Below are positions 5,618 through 6,132 of a stretch of DNA of 6,132 nt, in pieces. Below the pieces are notes generated by a model that made no database searches, had not been told where the DNA came from, and worked only from the letters and a program-made list of their open reading frames with translations. Location: assembly GCA_020048255.1 (NCBI GenBank), contig JAIFMR010000050.1, positions 1 to 6,132 on the forward strand, read 5' to 3'. Numbering within the stretch: position 1 is the stretch's first letter; each line of letters opens with the position of its first letter. The DNA comes from Rhodoferax sp. Lineage in GTDB: Bacteria > Pseudomonadota > Gammaproteobacteria > Burkholderiales > Burkholderiaceae_C. Both the position numbers and the translations under genes were made by a program.

Positions 5618-6132
5618 ATGAACGCTTTCACCGCAGCCGACAAGCTCAGCACCAAAGAGATCCAGGCCATGGACAGTGCCCACTTCATTCACCCGTTTAC
5701 CGACCATGGTGATCTGGCCACGCGTGGCGCGCGGGTGATTGCCAAGGCCGAGGGCATTTACGTCTGGGACTCCGAAGGTGAGAAGATGCTCGACGCCATG
5801 AGCGGCCTGTGGTGCGTGAATGTTGGGTATGGCCGCAAGGCTCTTGCCGACGCGGCTTACCAGCAGATGATGACGCTGCCGTTTTACAACAGCTTTTTCC
5901 AGACTACCAATGTGCCTGCCGTCAAGCTGGCAGCCCGATTGGCGGCGCTGGCGCCCAAGGTGGATGGTCGCAGTTTTGAGCACGTGTTTTATTCATCCAG
6001 CGGCTCCGAGAGCAACGACTCCAATGTGCGCATGGTGCGCCGTTACTGGGATTTGTTGGGGCAACCCCAGCGCAAGGTGATCATCAGCCGCAACAACGCC
6101 TACCACGGCAGCACCATGGCGGGGGCCTCGCT
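5618..6132 (+). CDS. spuC: Class III omega-aminotransferase, SpuC-like (5' part, cut by window edge)
   Basis: The first 171 codons of a PLP-dependent fold-type I, class III aminotransferase run off the right edge; full members are about 450-460 aa. Initiation is at ATG 5618 with cagga at 5605-5609, 8 nt upstream. Visible blocks are HPFTDH (25-30); GARVIAKAEGIYVWDSEGEKMLDAMSG-type N-domain (37-63); GLWCVNVGYG (63-72), close to the putrescine-pyruvate aminotransferase and omega-transaminase pattern; LPFYNSFFQTT (87-97); the PLP-phosphate loop SSGSESND (127-134); and NNAYHGST (159-166). The catalytic lysine lies beyond the window. SpuC transfers the amino group of putrescine to pyruvate, giving 4-aminobutanal and alanine. 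The same fold also serves beta-alanine, taurine and other omega-amine donors, so the exact substrate is inferred from the puuA/puuB context. The symbol is tentative. Confidence 0.78.
   Translation, partial: MNAFTAADKLSTKEIQAMDSAHFIHPFTDHGDLATRGARVIAKAEGIYVWDSEGEKMLDAMSGLWCVNVGYGRKALADAAYQQMMTLPFYNSFFQTTNVPAVKLAARLAALAPKVDGRSFEHVFYSSSGSESNDSNVRMVRRYWDLLGQPQRKVIISRNNAYHGSTMAGAS

Noticed and set aside
5594..5983. 129-codon ORF antisense to the aminotransferase start
   Set aside because: It lies opposite the conserved N-terminal aminotransferase blocks and has no domain of its own.

Overview
The window looks like a piece of a moderately GC-rich proteobacterial chromosome. My best guess is a betaproteobacterium of the Burkholderiales/Comamonadaceae type, inferred from protein flavour and GC content without any database search. 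It is dominated by one functional theme: catabolism of putrescine and related diamines.

Layout: positions 1-340 contain no gene I can identify. The first ~150 bases are GC-rich and unassigned. The rest is a leader dense in a repeated sequence, 5'-cagaattggcaccatc. A rightward pair follows: an agmatinase-family ureohydrolase (334-1173), then, after a 23-nt gap, a gamma-glutamylputrescine oxidoreductase of the PuuB type (1197-2498). Converging on puuB from the other side is a MocR/GntR-type regulator with a fused PLP-aminotransferase domain (2541-4013, minus strand). Divergent from the regulator are a PuuA-like gamma-glutamylpolyamine synthetase (4185-5552) and the first 171 codons of a class III omega-aminotransferase resembling SpuC putrescine-pyruvate aminotransferase (5618 to the window edge).

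How the genes fit together: agmatinase would make putrescine from agmatine. PuuA would add a gamma-glutamyl group and PuuB would oxidise the product to the aldehyde. The SpuC-like enzyme could deaminate putrescine directly, so two alternative entry routes appear side by side. The aldehyde dehydrogenase and gamma-Glu-GABA hydrolase needed to finish the route are not in the window.

Two observations stand out. First, an exact 16-bp direct repeat lies 81 bp upstream of the best agmatinase ATG and 98 bp upstream of the puuA-like start, the second copy also lying beside the regulator's own promoter region. It is a strong candidate operator for the MocR protein and would tie two separate transcription units into one regulon. 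Second, the agmatinase keeps all its metal ligands but lacks about 35 N-terminal residues, and the only well-placed ribosome binding site serves an ATG in a different frame. The gene therefore looks damaged at its 5' end.
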